DNA of 64,000 nt from Mycobacterium florentinum. Lineage in GTDB: Bacteria > Actinomycetota > Actinomycetes > Mycobacteriales > Mycobacteriaceae. A model generated the notes under the pieces. That model was not told where the DNA came from. It ran no database searches and saw only the letters and a list, made by a program, of their open reading frames with translations. The position numbers and the translations under genes are program-made. The stretch is taken from assembly GCF_010730355.1 (NCBI RefSeq), contig NZ_AP022576.1, positions 2,232,001 to 2,296,000 on the forward strand. The letters run 5' to 3'. This document shows, piece by piece, positions 46,071 to 54,707 of the stretch (positions are counted from its first letter, which is position 1; every line of letters begins with the position of its first letter).

Positions 46071-46317
46071 TCGACGGCATGGTCGCGGGCCGGTGATGTT
46101 GGGTGCCGACCCGCGGTGGACAAACCGGCTGCAGCTCTAGCTCGATGGTCGCCACCCGACCGATTCGGTGAGGGCGTGAGCTACCGGTTTACCCCGCGGT
46201 TGCCGTCTCCACGGGATGTGCCGGCGGGTCCGCAATTCGAAATGGGCACGAGATTACGTCATTTCGGCAACGGCGCGGCGAATCTTTGTTCGACCGGAAG
46301 CCGGTTACCGTGTCGCG

Positions 46318-47532
46318 GTGCGACATCGCTGCAGCTGCAAGCCGCTGGCTTCCCGGCGTGCCGTGCTGAAATACGCCGCGGCTGCGCCGGCTGTCCTCGG
46401 TCTGGGGATGGCCGCGGGGGTTCTCGGCGCCCCGGCGCGCGCACCCGCGGACCCCAACGTATCGGTATTGGCGACGGCGCCGGGCCACCCGGTCAACATC
46501 ATCAGCCGCGCCGGGTGGGGCGCCGATGAGTCAATTCGGCGTGGAATACCGCGCTGTGGCAACGGGATCAGGGCCGGGATCGTGCACCACTCTGCGACCG
46601 GCAACGGCTACGCGCCGACAGATTCGGCGGCCATCGTGCGCTCGATCTACGAATGCCACACGTTGGCACACGGCTGGGGCGACATTGGCTACAACGCGCT
46701 GGTCGACAAGTACGGCCAGATGTTCGAGGGCAGGTTCGGCGGCATCACCAAACCCGTTGAGGGCATTCACACCGGCGGCTTCAACACCGACACCTGGGCG
46801 GTGTGCATGATCGGCGATTTGAGCCAGGCGCCCCCTACCCCCGAACAGTTGCGGGCGGTCGGCCAGTTGCTGGGATGGCGGCTCGCGATGGACGCGGTGA
46901 ACCCCAACGGCACCGTCGTGCTGACTTCCGCCGGCGGCCCCGACACGCGATTCCCGCAAGGCGCCACGCCAACCTTGCCGAGCATTTTCGCCCACCGCGA
47001 CGTCGGCGACACCGCCTGTCCGGGCAACGCCGGGTACGCCTTTATGGAGCGGATCCGCGACATCGCCGCCCGGTTCAGGCAAGTGCCCAACGCGCAGGAC
47101 TTGGCGGAGTCGATGCAGGGCGGAGCGATCTACGCCCGCTGGCAGGCGATGGGCGGCATGACAGGCCCGCTCGGCGCACCCACGTCACCCGAAGCGCCCA
47201 GTGGTGATTCGATCCGCTATGTCGTCTTCGCCAATGGCGCGATCTATTGGTCACCGGCCACCGGCGCTCAGCCGCTCAGCGGCAGGATCTACGAGGCCTG
47301 GGCCACGCTGCGCTACGAGCGCGGCCCGCTGGGCCTGCCGACCAGCGCCGAGATTCAGGAGCCCGAATGGATCGTGCAGAACTTCCAGCACGGCACCCTG
47401 AACTTCAACCGGCAAACCTCAACCGTCATGACTGTGATGGACGGGGTAGCCAGTGTGGTACCACCACCGCCCGTGGGCGGACCGCCCGTGCAGCTTGAAC
47501 GGTTCTCAGTAGCACGCAATCCCGTTGTCTAG
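46318..47532 (+). CDS. Tat-exported peptidoglycan amidase with LGFP repeats
   Basis: About 404 residues from GTG 46318. A twin-arginine signal is visible (SRRAVLKYAAAAPAVLGLG, then APARA). A PGRP/amidase_2 domain follows: SRAGWGADES, IVHHSATGN (zinc His), GDIGYNALVDKYGQMFEGR and FAHRDVGDTACPG (His, Cys). C-terminal LGFP-type repeats (RWQAMGGMTGPLGAPTS, RYERGPLGLPTSAE) bind the cell wall. It should cleave N-acetylmuramoyl-L-alanine bonds outside the membrane. The 247 bases upstream contain no gene. Confidence 0.88.
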   Translation: MRHRCSCKPLASRRAVLKYAAAAPAVLGLGMAAGVLGAPARAPADPNVSVLATAPGHPVNIISRAGWGADESIRRGIPRCGNGIRAGIVHHSATGNGYAPTDSAAIVRSIYECHTLAHGWGDIGYNALVDKYGQMFEGRFGGITKPVEGIHTGGFNTDTWAVCMIGDLSQAPPTPEQLRAVGQLLGWRLAMDAVNPNGTVVLTSAGGPDTRFPQGATPTLPSIFAHRDVGDTACPGNAGYAFMERIRDIAARFRQVPNAQDLAESMQGGAIYARWQAMGGMTGPLGAPTSPEAPSGDSIRYVVFANGAIYWSPATGAQPLSGRIYEAWATLRYERGPLGLPTSAEIQEPEWIVQNFQHGTLNFNRQTSTVMTVMDGVASVVPPPPVGGPPVQLERFSVARNPVV

Positions 47533-47599
47533 CGGTCCGCTAGTCCAAGTGTCGGGAGGGAGAGTTTGGCTCCTGGCCTTCCAGGTTTCTCCTCGGTGA

Positions 47600-48412
47600 C
47601 TACCTACCCTTGAAACGCGGTTCGCGTTTAGCCGCGAACGCGGCCAGCCCTTCTTTGGCATCGTCGGAGCGCATCACCTCGACGACCAATCGTTGCTCGA
47701 TCCTGCGAGCATCTTCCTCGTCGATCCAGCCGCTATTGATCACCGAGGCCTTGGCATTTCGTACCGCCAGGGGGCCATTCGCTGCGACGCGCGCCGCTAT
47801 CTCGCGGGCTTTGTTCAACGACTGCCCCGTCGACACCACGTGACCGACAAGACCGAAGTGGTAGGCCTCCGCCGCGGTCAACGGCTCACCGGTCAAGATC
47901 ATCTCCATGGCCTTCGTGTAAGGGATTTGACGCTTGAGCCGAACCGTGGATCCCGCACCCGCGATCAGACCGAACTTGGCTTCGGGCAATCCGAAGACGG
48001 CCTGCTCCTCAGCAATGCGAATATCGGTCTGCTGCAACATTTCACACCCACCACCCAGGCACGCGCCGTTGACTGCCGCAATCAGCGGCGTGGCCAGGCT
48101 GCGAGTCAACAGCAAACCGTCGGTGATGACCGATCCACGAGACTTCGGTGGCGCCTGCTCCGCATTGGCATCGGATGGGACCTTGGCGCGTTTCACCATC
48201 CACCCGTCGGCGAGATCGCCTCCTACACAGTAGGAGTCACCGGAGCCGGTGAGGATCGCGGCACGGATGCCGTCATTTGCGTCGATCTCGTCCCACGCCT
48301 GCGCCATCAGGGTAATCATGTCGACGGTCAAGGCGTTCTTTCGGCGCGGATTGTTCATGGTCAGGATGACAACGTCGCCGTCGCGCTCAAAGGTGAGGTG
48401 TTGATCGCTCAT
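47600..48412 (-). CDS. Enoyl-CoA hydratase/isomerase family protein
   Basis: A 270-residue crotonase-fold enzyme from ATG 48412 with GAGGAG six bases upstream. Oxyanion-hole segments CVGGDLADG and GACLGGGCEML, conserved FGLPEAKFGL and a C-terminal AKREPRFKGR. The catalytic pair usual in ECH (two Glu) is present at CEML and PEAKFG, so hydratase activity is possible. Not in an operon with the thiolase, although both are fatty-acid enzymes. Confidence 0.88.
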   Translation of the reverse strand: MSDQHLTFERDGDVVILTMNNPRRKNALTVDMITLMAQAWDEIDANDGIRAAILTGSGDSYCVGGDLADGWMVKRAKVPSDANAEQAPPKSRGSVITDGLLLTRSLATPLIAAVNGACLGGGCEMLQQTDIRIAEEQAVFGLPEAKFGLIAGAGSTVRLKRQIPYTKAMEMILTGEPLTAAEAYHFGLVGHVVSTGQSLNKAREIAARVAANGPLAVRNAKASVINSGWIDEEDARRIEQRLVVEVMRSDDAKEGLAAFAAKREPRFKGR

Positions 48413-48495
48413 CCGCTGCTCCTCGATTCCCTGGCGCGCCTCTGACAACGCTTCGCTCACCAGGCAAGGTTATGCGGCTCGGAGTTTCTCACCCG

Positions 48496-49386
48496 TCAAG
48501 CCGCCTCACGATCACCCCATCGGGCGATTACCTGGCCGTCGAAGTCGAGCATTTGGTCGAGGCTGGGGAACATTGCGAAGGCATCCACGATCGCCTCATC
48601 AGCACCGGACCCGGCGAGGCGCTCGAGCCTGCCGGCAACCGAGTCAACGGTCGTGCCCGGTTCGAGGTTGATCCGCATGGCCGTCTTCAGCGCGTCAGGA
48701 TCGCGGCCGGCGTCCTGCGCCGCGCGCAATCGACCACAAGTGGTCGGTGACCTCGTCCTGCAATCCCTCGACCCCGAGCCAGCCGGTGCCGCTGCGGCCG
48801 ACCCGGCGCATCGCGGCCTCGCTGACGCCGCCGATCCAGATGGGCGGACCGCCGGCCTGGACCGGGCGCAGGTCGGCATGGACCGGCGGCAGTGAGAAGA
48901 AATCGCTTTCCCAGGACACCGGGGTGGTCGTCCACCACTTCTGCGGGAACGCCAGCAGGTCATCGAGCATCTGCCCGCGCCGGCGCCAGTTCGCGCCGCG
49001 GGCGATGTCGTGCTCGTCCTTCATCCACCCGATTCCCACGCGGACGTCGGGCCGTCGCTGAGCACGTCCAGCGTGGTCAGCAACCGGGCCAGGTGCACCG
49101 GCTCGTAGTAGAAGGTGCTGAGCGTGCTGGCGTTGAGCCGCACCCGGTTGGTGGCCGTCGCGGCGACGGTCCACAAAAGCACCGGATCGAGGTAGCGAGT
49201 CATCTGCGGCGGGTACGGCTGCTCTTTGCCCGGATAGGTGCTGTGCATATCGACCGGCGTGACCAGTCGATCGCCGACCCACAGCGTGTCGTAGCCGAGG
49301 TCCTCGAGCCCGCGGCGGAACGCGCTCAGACCGGCGGCGCTGCTGATGGGGGGCCCGACTTTGGGAAGTGCGAAACCAAGCTTCTT
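48496..49386 (-). pseudogene. Decayed F420-type luciferase-like monooxygenase
   Basis: Three reading frames together encode an LLM-class oxidoreductase. N-terminal: KKLGFALPKVGPPISSAAG ... DTLWVGDRLVTP and NRVRLNASTLSTFYY; middle: RVGIGWMKDEHDI and GGPPIWIGGVSEAAMRRVGR; C-terminal: LRAAQDAGRDPDALKTAM to the stop. Shifts occur near 49049-49051 (one C missing from a run on the coding strand) and near 48730-48735. The start codon is also missing, with AAG where ATG/GTG is expected after AGGAGGGACTC. Relatives use cofactor F420. Non-functional as read. Confidence 0.82.
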
Positions 49387-49440
49387 GTGAGAGTCCCTCC
49401 TGTCATTTTAATGATCCATCAACCACTATGTGGGCGAGGG

Positions 49441-50064
49441 TCAGCGGGGTACGGCCGCGCCGAGGGCGAAGTCGAAGTTCCCCACTCCGTGGCGGGCGAG
49501 GCCCATCATGACCAGGCCCGTTCCTTCTAGCCAGTGCGCCATGCGCAAGTCGCCGACGTCCAGCGGGCGCAGCCCGAGGCTCTCGATGAGCGTCGCCACT
49601 CCCGCCTTGGCGCGGGCGTCGTCGCCGGCCATGAAGACGTCGAGCGGCCGGCCCTGGGCCAGCACGACACCGAAGATGGTGTTGAAGGCCTTCACCACGC
49701 TGGCGCTGGCCGGGGCCACCTTAGCAACTTCCTGCGCGACCGAGGTGTCATCGGGAATGGCCAGCCCGTCGGCCGTGGCGTTGAACGGGTTGCTGATATC
49801 GACGACGACCTTGCCCGCGAGGGCGTCTCCGTACTGTGCAACGACCGGAACGACGTTGGCGTACAACAACGCAACGATGACGATGTCCCCGGCCGGGACG
49901 GCGCCGAACTCTCCCGTCGTGGCGCTGCCGCCGAGTTCCTTGGCCAGGTCAGCGGCCTTGGTCTGATCGCGGCCGATGACCTCGACGGTGTTGCCGCCCG
50001 CTACCGCGAGGGTGCCGATGGCTTTGGCCATGTTTCCGGTGCCGATGATGCTGATGATGCTCAT
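49441..50064 (-). CDS. NADPH-F420 reductase-like oxidoreductase
   Basis: A 207-residue Rossmann protein from ATG 50064: IIGTGNMAKAIGTLAVAGG with the NADP-binding pattern, then VEVIGRD. PF03807-type proteins include F420H2:NADP oxidoreductases and related imine reductases. It is beside a decayed F420-type monooxygenase on the same strand, which would fit a small F420 unit. It is divergent from a MarR regulator and shares its operator region. A hydride-transfer role is likely, but the partner cofactor is not proven. Confidence 0.83.
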   Translation of the reverse strand: MSIISIIGTGNMAKAIGTLAVAGGNTVEVIGRDQTKAADLAKELGGSATTGEFGAVPAGDIVIVALLYANVVPVVAQYGDALAGKVVVDISNPFNATADGLAIPDDTSVAQEVAKVAPASASVVKAFNTIFGVVLAQGRPLDVFMAGDDARAKAGVATLIESLGLRPLDVGDLRMAHWLEGTGLVMMGLARHGVGNFDFALGAAVPR

Positions 50065-50095
50065 GAGGTGTCCCGTCCTGACTGACGATCGAAAA

Positions 50096-50138
50096 GGTTG
50101 ACGACTCAACCTTAAGATAGGTTTGTTGATGCGTCAAC
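50096..50138. promoter_or_regulatory. Twin dyads, candidate MarR operator
   Basis: GGTTGA-CGAC-TCAACC at 50096-50111 and GTTGA-TGCG-TCAAC at 50125-50138 are two copies of the motif GTTGA-N4-TCAAC, with centres 28 bases apart. Both lie in the 94-base gap between the divergent reductase and MarR genes. Two dimers on one face of the helix could control both promoters. Confidence 0.7.
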
Positions 50139-50158
50139 CAATCGGGTAGCATGGGGCC

Positions 50159-50662
50159 GTGGAACCGAACTGGCTGAGCCCTCGTGAAGATCGCGCGTGG
50201 CGGGCCTTCCAGCACGCGCATCATCAGCTCGGCGCGCACCTGAACCGCGGCCTGCAGGAGTCGGGCCTGTCGGGGGCCGACTACCAGGTCCTGGCGGTGC
50301 TCTCGGAGCACGACGGGGACCGCATGCCCGCGCGCGAGCTGTGCAACGCGCTGGGCTGGGAGAAGAGCCGTGTCTCCCACCAGGTGCGGCGCATGCAGGA
50401 CGACGGGCTGATCGGTCGCGAGCCCAACCCCGACGACGCCCGCAGCACCTTGGTCTGCCTGCTGCCGGCCGGCCGCGCCGCCATTGAGAAGGCGGCGCCG
50501 CGGCACGTGGAGGACGTCCGCCGGAACTTCATCGACCTGCTCAGCCCGGCCGAGCTCGACATGCTCGCCGCCCTGAACGAAAGAGTGCTGCGCCACCTGG
50601 CCAAAGACGACGACTCCCCCGCCGAAGATGCCCGCCTCAGCCGCGACTCAGGTGAGCCCTGA
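50159..50662 (+). CDS. MarR-family transcriptional regulator
   Basis: A 167-residue MarR regulator from GTG 50159 (MEPNWLSPRED). Winged helix: ADYQVLAVLSEHDGDRMPAREL, GWEKSRVSHQVRRMQDDGLI and the wing REPNPDDARSTLVCLL. It likely binds the twin dyads just upstream and represses itself and the divergent reductase. Its 3' end overlaps the convergent esterase gene by 26 bases. Confidence 0.9.
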   Translation: MEPNWLSPREDRAWRAFQHAHHQLGAHLNRGLQESGLSGADYQVLAVLSEHDGDRMPARELCNALGWEKSRVSHQVRRMQDDGLIGREPNPDDARSTLVCLLPAGRAAIEKAAPRHVEDVRRNFIDLLSPAELDMLAALNERVLRHLAKDDDSPAEDARLSRDSGEP

Positions 50663-51725
50663 TCGCGGAGATGGTAGCGATCATCGCGTCGGCACTACCG
50701 CCGCCGAACGCGGCGACACTGGCGAAACCGTGGGTAAGCGCATCGAACTGTCGGTGATCGACCTCGACTCCGGCCGAACGCAACGCCGCGGCATACGCAT
50801 TGCCTTCGTCCCGCAGTGGATCGAAGCCGGCGGTGATCACCAAAGCGGGCGCCAGACCGGACAGATCATCCGCCCGCAGCGGCGATAGGCGCGGATCGTA
50901 GGCGGCAGCATCGGTACCGCCCAGATATAACTCGGTAAACCAATCCCGGTCGCGCTTGGACAGAAAGAACCCGTCGGAGAACAACTTTCGTGACTGAGTT
51001 TCCTCGGACAGGTCGAGCACCGGGTACAGCAGCACCTGCAGCACCGGTTGCGGAATGCCCTCGTCGCGGCTGCGCAGCGCGACCAGTGCGGCCAGGTTTC
51101 CGCCGGCGCTGTCACCGCCGATGCCGATCCGCGACGCACCCAGTTCGGCGGCATGGTCCAGTGCCCAGCGATAGGCCGCGACGCAGTCGTCGACGGCAGC
51201 CGGCGCCTTGTGCTCGGGCGCCAGCCGGTAGTCCACCGACAACACATGTACCGCGGCGTCGCGGCAAATCATCCGGCACAGCCCGTCGTGAGATTCGATG
51301 TCCCCCACCACAAATCCGCCGCCGTGGAAGAAGACAAGCAGCGGCGCAGCGCCCTCCACCCGCGGCCGGTAGTGCCGTACCGGCAGCGGGCCGTCGGGAC
51401 CGGGAATCGTGAAATCGCTTGTAGGAAGGGCAATGTCGGCGGCCATCACCACGTGCGAATCACGCATCAACGCGCGGGCGATCTCCGGATCACCAGAGGC
51501 TGACAGGCCGCCGGTGCCACTGCGCCGTTGGGCGGCGAGCATCAGGTGCAGCGTCGGGTCAAGGGTGTTGCCGTCGATGGTGACTGTTTTGCCGCCGACG
51601 AGAAAACCCTTCAGCCACGGCGGAATCCACGGCATCACATTTGTGCCGACCCGAAGCGCCGCGTTGGTCACCGCGGTCGAGCGCGCCTTGGACTGCTTGC
51701 CTGCCAAAACCGCCCCCTGTGTCAT
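50637..51725 (-). CDS. HSL-family esterase/lipase
   Basis: A 362-residue hormone-sensitive-lipase-type hydrolase: oxyanion motif FFHGGGFVVG, nucleophile GGDSAGGN, Asp in GFDPLRDEG and His in DALTHGFAS. ATG 51725. Such Lip proteins in mycobacteria hydrolyse short- to medium-chain esters; resemblance is to the LipH/LipI group but the exact name is not assigned. No signal peptide, although the N-terminal 60 residues are an extension of unknown role. Confidence 0.9.
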   Translation of the reverse strand: MTQGAVLAGKQSKARSTAVTNAALRVGTNVMPWIPPWLKGFLVGGKTVTIDGNTLDPTLHLMLAAQRRSGTGGLSASGDPEIARALMRDSHVVMAADIALPTSDFTIPGPDGPLPVRHYRPRVEGAAPLLVFFHGGGFVVGDIESHDGLCRMICRDAAVHVLSVDYRLAPEHKAPAAVDDCVAAYRWALDHAAELGASRIGIGGDSAGGNLAALVALRSRDEGIPQPVLQVLLYPVLDLSEETQSRKLFSDGFFLSKRDRDWFTELYLGGTDAAAYDPRLSPLRADDLSGLAPALVITAGFDPLRDEGNAYAAALRSAGVEVDHRQFDALTHGFASVAAFGGGSADAMIATISAIRAHLSRG

Positions 51726-51813
51726 GTCCGACTTCCTGGCACAGTAGCCGGAACATATATTTGGTTCAAGGGGCCGGCGCGTTACCCATTCGCGTCAGTC
51801 GGGCTGGGTGGAA

Positions 51814-52350
51814 TCAGAGCCAGCCGGTGCGCGCGGCCGCGACGGGCTCGGCGGGCGCCGGGGCCAATTCCCCGTCTCGCACGCCGTCGAGCATCCGTTT
51901 CACCGCGGCGACGATCTCCGGCGCTGCCGCGGCGAGTCCGGCCTTGTCGGCCTCGGGGACCTCATCGGCATCGACGCCCGCCCGGGTCAGCACGGCGACC
52001 GGATCGGCCAGCTGACCGGCCAACCAGGACACCGGATCGGCCGACAGCTCGGGGACGAAGTTCCGGCGTCCGGGCTCCCAGCCCGTGAATCGGGGATGGT
52101 GATGGGCCCGGTCCAGTGTCCCCGGTGGGCTCTCGGTCGACCCGAACAGGTCGACCCGCCACACCGGGCGGTTGAACGCGATCGGGATACCGGCATAGAT
52201 CGATCCGTGCGGCTCGGCCCGGTCCACTACGCGCAGTTCCAGCCTGACTCCCCGCTCCGGGGTTTCCTGACCTTCGTTCGGGGTCGGGTCGACGAAGAAC
52301 ATGTCCCCGACGACGACGCCTAGGGTTTCGAATCCAAACGCTGCGAGCAT
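51814..52350 (-). CDS. Conserved hypothetical protein
   Basis: A 178-residue protein from ATG 52350. It opens MLAAFGFETLGVVVGDMFFVDP and contains HGSIYAGIPIAFNRPVWRVDLF, then a His-rich DRAHHHPRFTGWEPGRR and an Ala/Glu-rich helical end. No domain is recognised with confidence. The coding pattern and clean termini support a real gene. Cytoplasmic by sequence. No operon partner is evident. Confidence 0.65.
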   Translation of the reverse strand: MLAAFGFETLGVVVGDMFFVDPTPNEGQETPERGVRLELRVVDRAEPHGSIYAGIPIAFNRPVWRVDLFGSTESPPGTLDRAHHHPRFTGWEPGRRNFVPELSADPVSWLAGQLADPVAVLTRAGVDADEVPEADKAGLAAAAPEIVAAVKRMLDGVRDGELAPAPAEPVAAARTGWL

Positions 52351-52388
52351 ATTTCCGAGAATAGACCTAAGCGGCCGCGGAGCCAGGA

Positions 52389-52661
52389 CTACGAAGTCAC
52401 GGACCGGGCGGCATCCAATAGCCCGGCGAGATGCTTCCAGTAGAGCCAGTCGTCAACAGCGCCGCGCAGGGCAACCGGGTCGGCCGCGGCGTGGGCGTCG
52501 TTGCCGGCGAGTTCCTTCCCCCCGGGAACTTGTTTGTCGACGGCCACCTTGTGCGCGTCCACGATGGCGACTACCCGTTGAGACATCTGCCGGCACACCA
52601 GCGCCATGCCGGCCAGCCAATCCGACTGCAGGGCGAAGAGGTCCTCGACGCGCGATCGCAC
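52389..52661 (-). CDS. Small hypothetical protein
   Basis: A possible 90-residue, mostly helical protein (RVEDLFALQSDWLAGMALVC, QMSQRVVAIVDAHKVAVDKQ, DWLYWKHLAGLLDAARS). It starts 31 bases from the copper-type operator and runs divergent from the DUF5134 gene, so it may share that control. No family is recognised and no clear ribosome binding site was seen, so it could be non-coding. Confidence 0.4.
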   Translation of the reverse strand: MRSRVEDLFALQSDWLAGMALVCRQMSQRVVAIVDAHKVAVDKQVPGGKELAGNDAHAAADPVALRGAVDDWLYWKHLAGLLDAARSVTS

Positions 52662-52691
52662 GGCGCGCCCACGACCGTACTGCTTGACCTT

Positions 52692-52710
52692 GGTACCCTA
52701 CGGGGGTACC
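52692..52710. promoter_or_regulatory. Copper-type operator (RicR/CsoR motif)
   Basis: GGTACCC-TACGG-GGGTACC at 52692-52710 is a perfect dyad with 7-base arms and contains TACCC-N5-GGGTA exactly. That is the published binding motif of RicR, the copper-sensing repressor of mycobacteria, and is close to CsoR sites. TTGACC at 52684-52689 could be the -35, placing the operator over the core promoter, where a repressor would block transcription. Confidence 0.75.
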
Positions 52711-52746
52711 GTGCGCCACATGTCAACCGGTGCAGCCACCTCTTGA
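52711..52746 (+). CDS. Possible leader peptide overlapping the DUF5134 start
   Basis: GTG 52711 to TGA 52746 reads MRHMSTGAATS (an internal ATG at 52720 gives MSTGAATS). The stop overlaps the TTG start of the next gene in TTGA. No ribosome binding site is seen for the TTG itself, so coupled translation from this leader is a reasonable way to start it. The leader may be non-functional by itself. Confidence 0.4.
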   Translation: MRHMSTGAATS

Positions 52747-53348
52747 TCGGCGATTTCCCGCTGCGGGGGATCGTCACCGCACTCTTTGGTGTCAGCATTG
52801 CGACGTACGTCTATCTCCTTGTTGTGCAACGTGATCGCCCGACGAGCGCGATCAACCACCTGTTGCACCTGACGATGGCGACGGCAATGATCCTGATGGC
52901 CTGGCACGTCGGCATGGATCTGTCGACCGCCGGGCCGATGATCTTCTTCGCCTTGGCGGGCGCCTGGTTTGCTCGCGCGGCTTGTCGAGCGTCGTCCGCC
53001 ACCAGCGAGCGACTCACCAACTCGTACTACGCCGTGATGACCGCGACGATGGCGTGGATGTACGCGGCGATGAGCGACAACCTGCCGGGCCAGGCCAGCC
53101 ATCCGACATCGGACTCGCTGGCCATGAATATGCCCGGCATGGAGATGCCCGGACACCAAATGTCCAGGGGACCAGCCGGACCCGGGTGGATCACCGCGGT
53201 GAACTGGATCGCTGCCCTCGGGTTCGCCGTCGTGGCGCTGTATTGGTCATGCCGGTACACGGCCCGACGGCAGTCCACGCGCTTGGAATCGCTCTATCAA
53301 GCGTGCACTGCCGCCGGCACCGCGATGATGTTCGTTGCCCAGCTCTAG
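52743..53348 (+). CDS. DUF5134 membrane protein with Met/His-rich segment
   Basis: A 201-residue protein from TTG 52743; the start MIGDFPLRGIVTALFG matches the way DUF5134 proteins begin. Six membrane helices, at about 10-28, 37-57, 63-80, 94-110, 150-170 and 184-201. Between helices 4 and 5 lies a Met/His-rich run, MNMPGMEMPGHQM at 128-140, like copper-binding segments of CopC/CopD-type proteins; Met-rich motifs bind Cu(I). Behind a copper-type operator, it is a good candidate for copper handling. DUF5134 has no assigned function that I know. Confidence 0.8.
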   Translation: MIGDFPLRGIVTALFGVSIATYVYLLVVQRDRPTSAINHLLHLTMATAMILMAWHVGMDLSTAGPMIFFALAGAWFARAACRASSATSERLTNSYYAVMTATMAWMYAAMSDNLPGQASHPTSDSLAMNMPGMEMPGHQMSRGPAGPGWITAVNWIAALGFAVVALYWSCRYTARRQSTRLESLYQACTAAGTAMMFVAQL

Positions 53349-53361
53349 GCGCAGCGCCTAG
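53345..53361. repeat. Palindrome holding both convergent stop codons
   Basis: CTAGGCGC-A-GCGCCTAG is a 17-base palindrome. Its two CTAG ends contain the stop codons of the DUF5134 gene (TAG 53346-53348) and of desA3 (CTA 53358-53360). It may act as a small terminator. Confidence 0.7.
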
Positions 53362-54653
53362 GCCGCCAGGTCGTCGGCATCCTTGCGCAGCTGCTCCATT
53401 TTCTTCATGGCGCGCTTGGTGCGGCGCCAACCCCGAACGGTGGCAATGGCGGTCTTGAGTCCGCGCCGCCGGCCGGTCTCCGGATCGGTCCCCGCGAAAT
53501 CGGCCTCCAGCTCGGCGAACATGCGCTCGCTTCGGGTTTCCGGCGCATCGTCGGCGTTGTCCAGCAAGTACTTGTTGGGCAACGACAGCTTGGCCATCGT
53601 GCGCCAGGTCTTGCCGTACTGCACCAGGAATGAGCCTGTGGTGTAAGGCAAGTCGTACTTGTCGCAGATCTCGCGCACCCGCACCGAGATCTCGTGCAGC
53701 CGGTTGCTCGGCAGATCGGGGTACAGATGATGCTCGATCTGGTGGCACAGGTTGCCGCTCATGAACCGCAACAGCCATCCGCCTTCGAAGTTGGCGCTGC
53801 CCAGCATCTGGCGCAGGTACCACTGGCCCTTCGTTTCGCCGATCATGTCGGTCTTGGTGAATTTCTCTGCGCCATCAGGGAAGTGGCCGCAGAAGATCAC
53901 CGCGTTGGCCCACACATTGCGGATCACGTTGGCAACGGCATTGGCCTTCAACGTGGACGTGTACGTCGCGCGGGGCGACAGCGAGGTCAGCGCCGGGAAT
54001 GCGACGTAGTCCTTCAGCACCTGGCGGCCGGCCTTGGCGAAGAACTCCTCGGTCCGCTCTCGGGCCTCGTCCTGGTCCATCCGCTTCTTGAGGATCTTGC
54101 CGATCTCGACGTGTTGCAAGCCGACGCCCCACTCAAAACCGAGAGCCAGCAAGGTGTTCCACACCAGATTGAAGAGGTTGTACTTCCTCCAGCGCTGATC
54201 CCGGGTGACACGCAGCATGCCGTAGCCCACGTCGTCGTCCATCCCGAGAATGTTCGTGTACTTGTGGTGCACGAAGTTGTGGGTGTAGCGCCAGTGCTTG
54301 GACGACCCGCTCATGTCCCACTCCCACGAGGAGGAGTGAATCTCCGGGTCATTCATCCAGTCCCACTGGCCGTGCATGACGTTGTGGCCGATCTCCATGT
54401 TCTCGATGATCTTGGCCACGCCCAGGGTCACGGTGCCGGCCCACCATGCCGAGCGCCGCGAACTCGCGGCCAGCATGAGTCGGGCGGATACCTCCAGCGC
54501 ACGCTGCGCGGCGATGGTGCGACGGATGTAGCGGGCGTCCCGCTCGCCGCGTGAGTCTTCTATGTCCTGGCGGATAGCATCCAGCTCAACGGCCAGGGCT
54601 TCGATATCAGCGTCGGTCAAATGCGCGAATACGTCGACGTCTGTGATCGCCAT
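53358..54653 (-). CDS. desA3: DesA3-type membrane fatty acyl-CoA desaturase
   Basis: A 431-residue integral membrane desaturase from ATG 54653 (MAITDVDVF). Three His boxes bind the diiron site: H90xxxH94 (HNVMH), H125xxxHH (HNFVHH) and HQIEHH near residue 310. DesA3 makes oleoyl-CoA from stearoyl-CoA and needs electrons from the reductase encoded just upstream (Rv3230c homologue). The 91 bases between the genes contain a strong dyad, so desA3 probably also has its own promoter. It corresponds to Rv3229c. Confidence 0.93.
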   Translation of the reverse strand: MAITDVDVFAHLTDADIEALAVELDAIRQDIEDSRGERDARYIRRTIAAQRALEVSARLMLAASSRRSAWWAGTVTLGVAKIIENMEIGHNVMHGQWDWMNDPEIHSSSWEWDMSGSSKHWRYTHNFVHHKYTNILGMDDDVGYGMLRVTRDQRWRKYNLFNLVWNTLLALGFEWGVGLQHVEIGKILKKRMDQDEARERTEEFFAKAGRQVLKDYVAFPALTSLSPRATYTSTLKANAVANVIRNVWANAVIFCGHFPDGAEKFTKTDMIGETKGQWYLRQMLGSANFEGGWLLRFMSGNLCHQIEHHLYPDLPSNRLHEISVRVREICDKYDLPYTTGSFLVQYGKTWRTMAKLSLPNKYLLDNADDAPETRSERMFAELEADFAGTDPETGRRRGLKTAIATVRGWRRTKRAMKKMEQLRKDADDLAA

Positions 54654-54707
54654 CGTTCTCACCTCCCGGCGTTCGATTTCGATTCTGTGGTCAGTACCTA
54701 CGCTATC

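Noticed and set aside
46071..46317. An extended N-terminus for the peptidoglycan amidase from 46216
   Set aside because: The added residues precede a proper twin-arginine signal peptide and lack family similarity; GTG 46318 gives a normal export signal.
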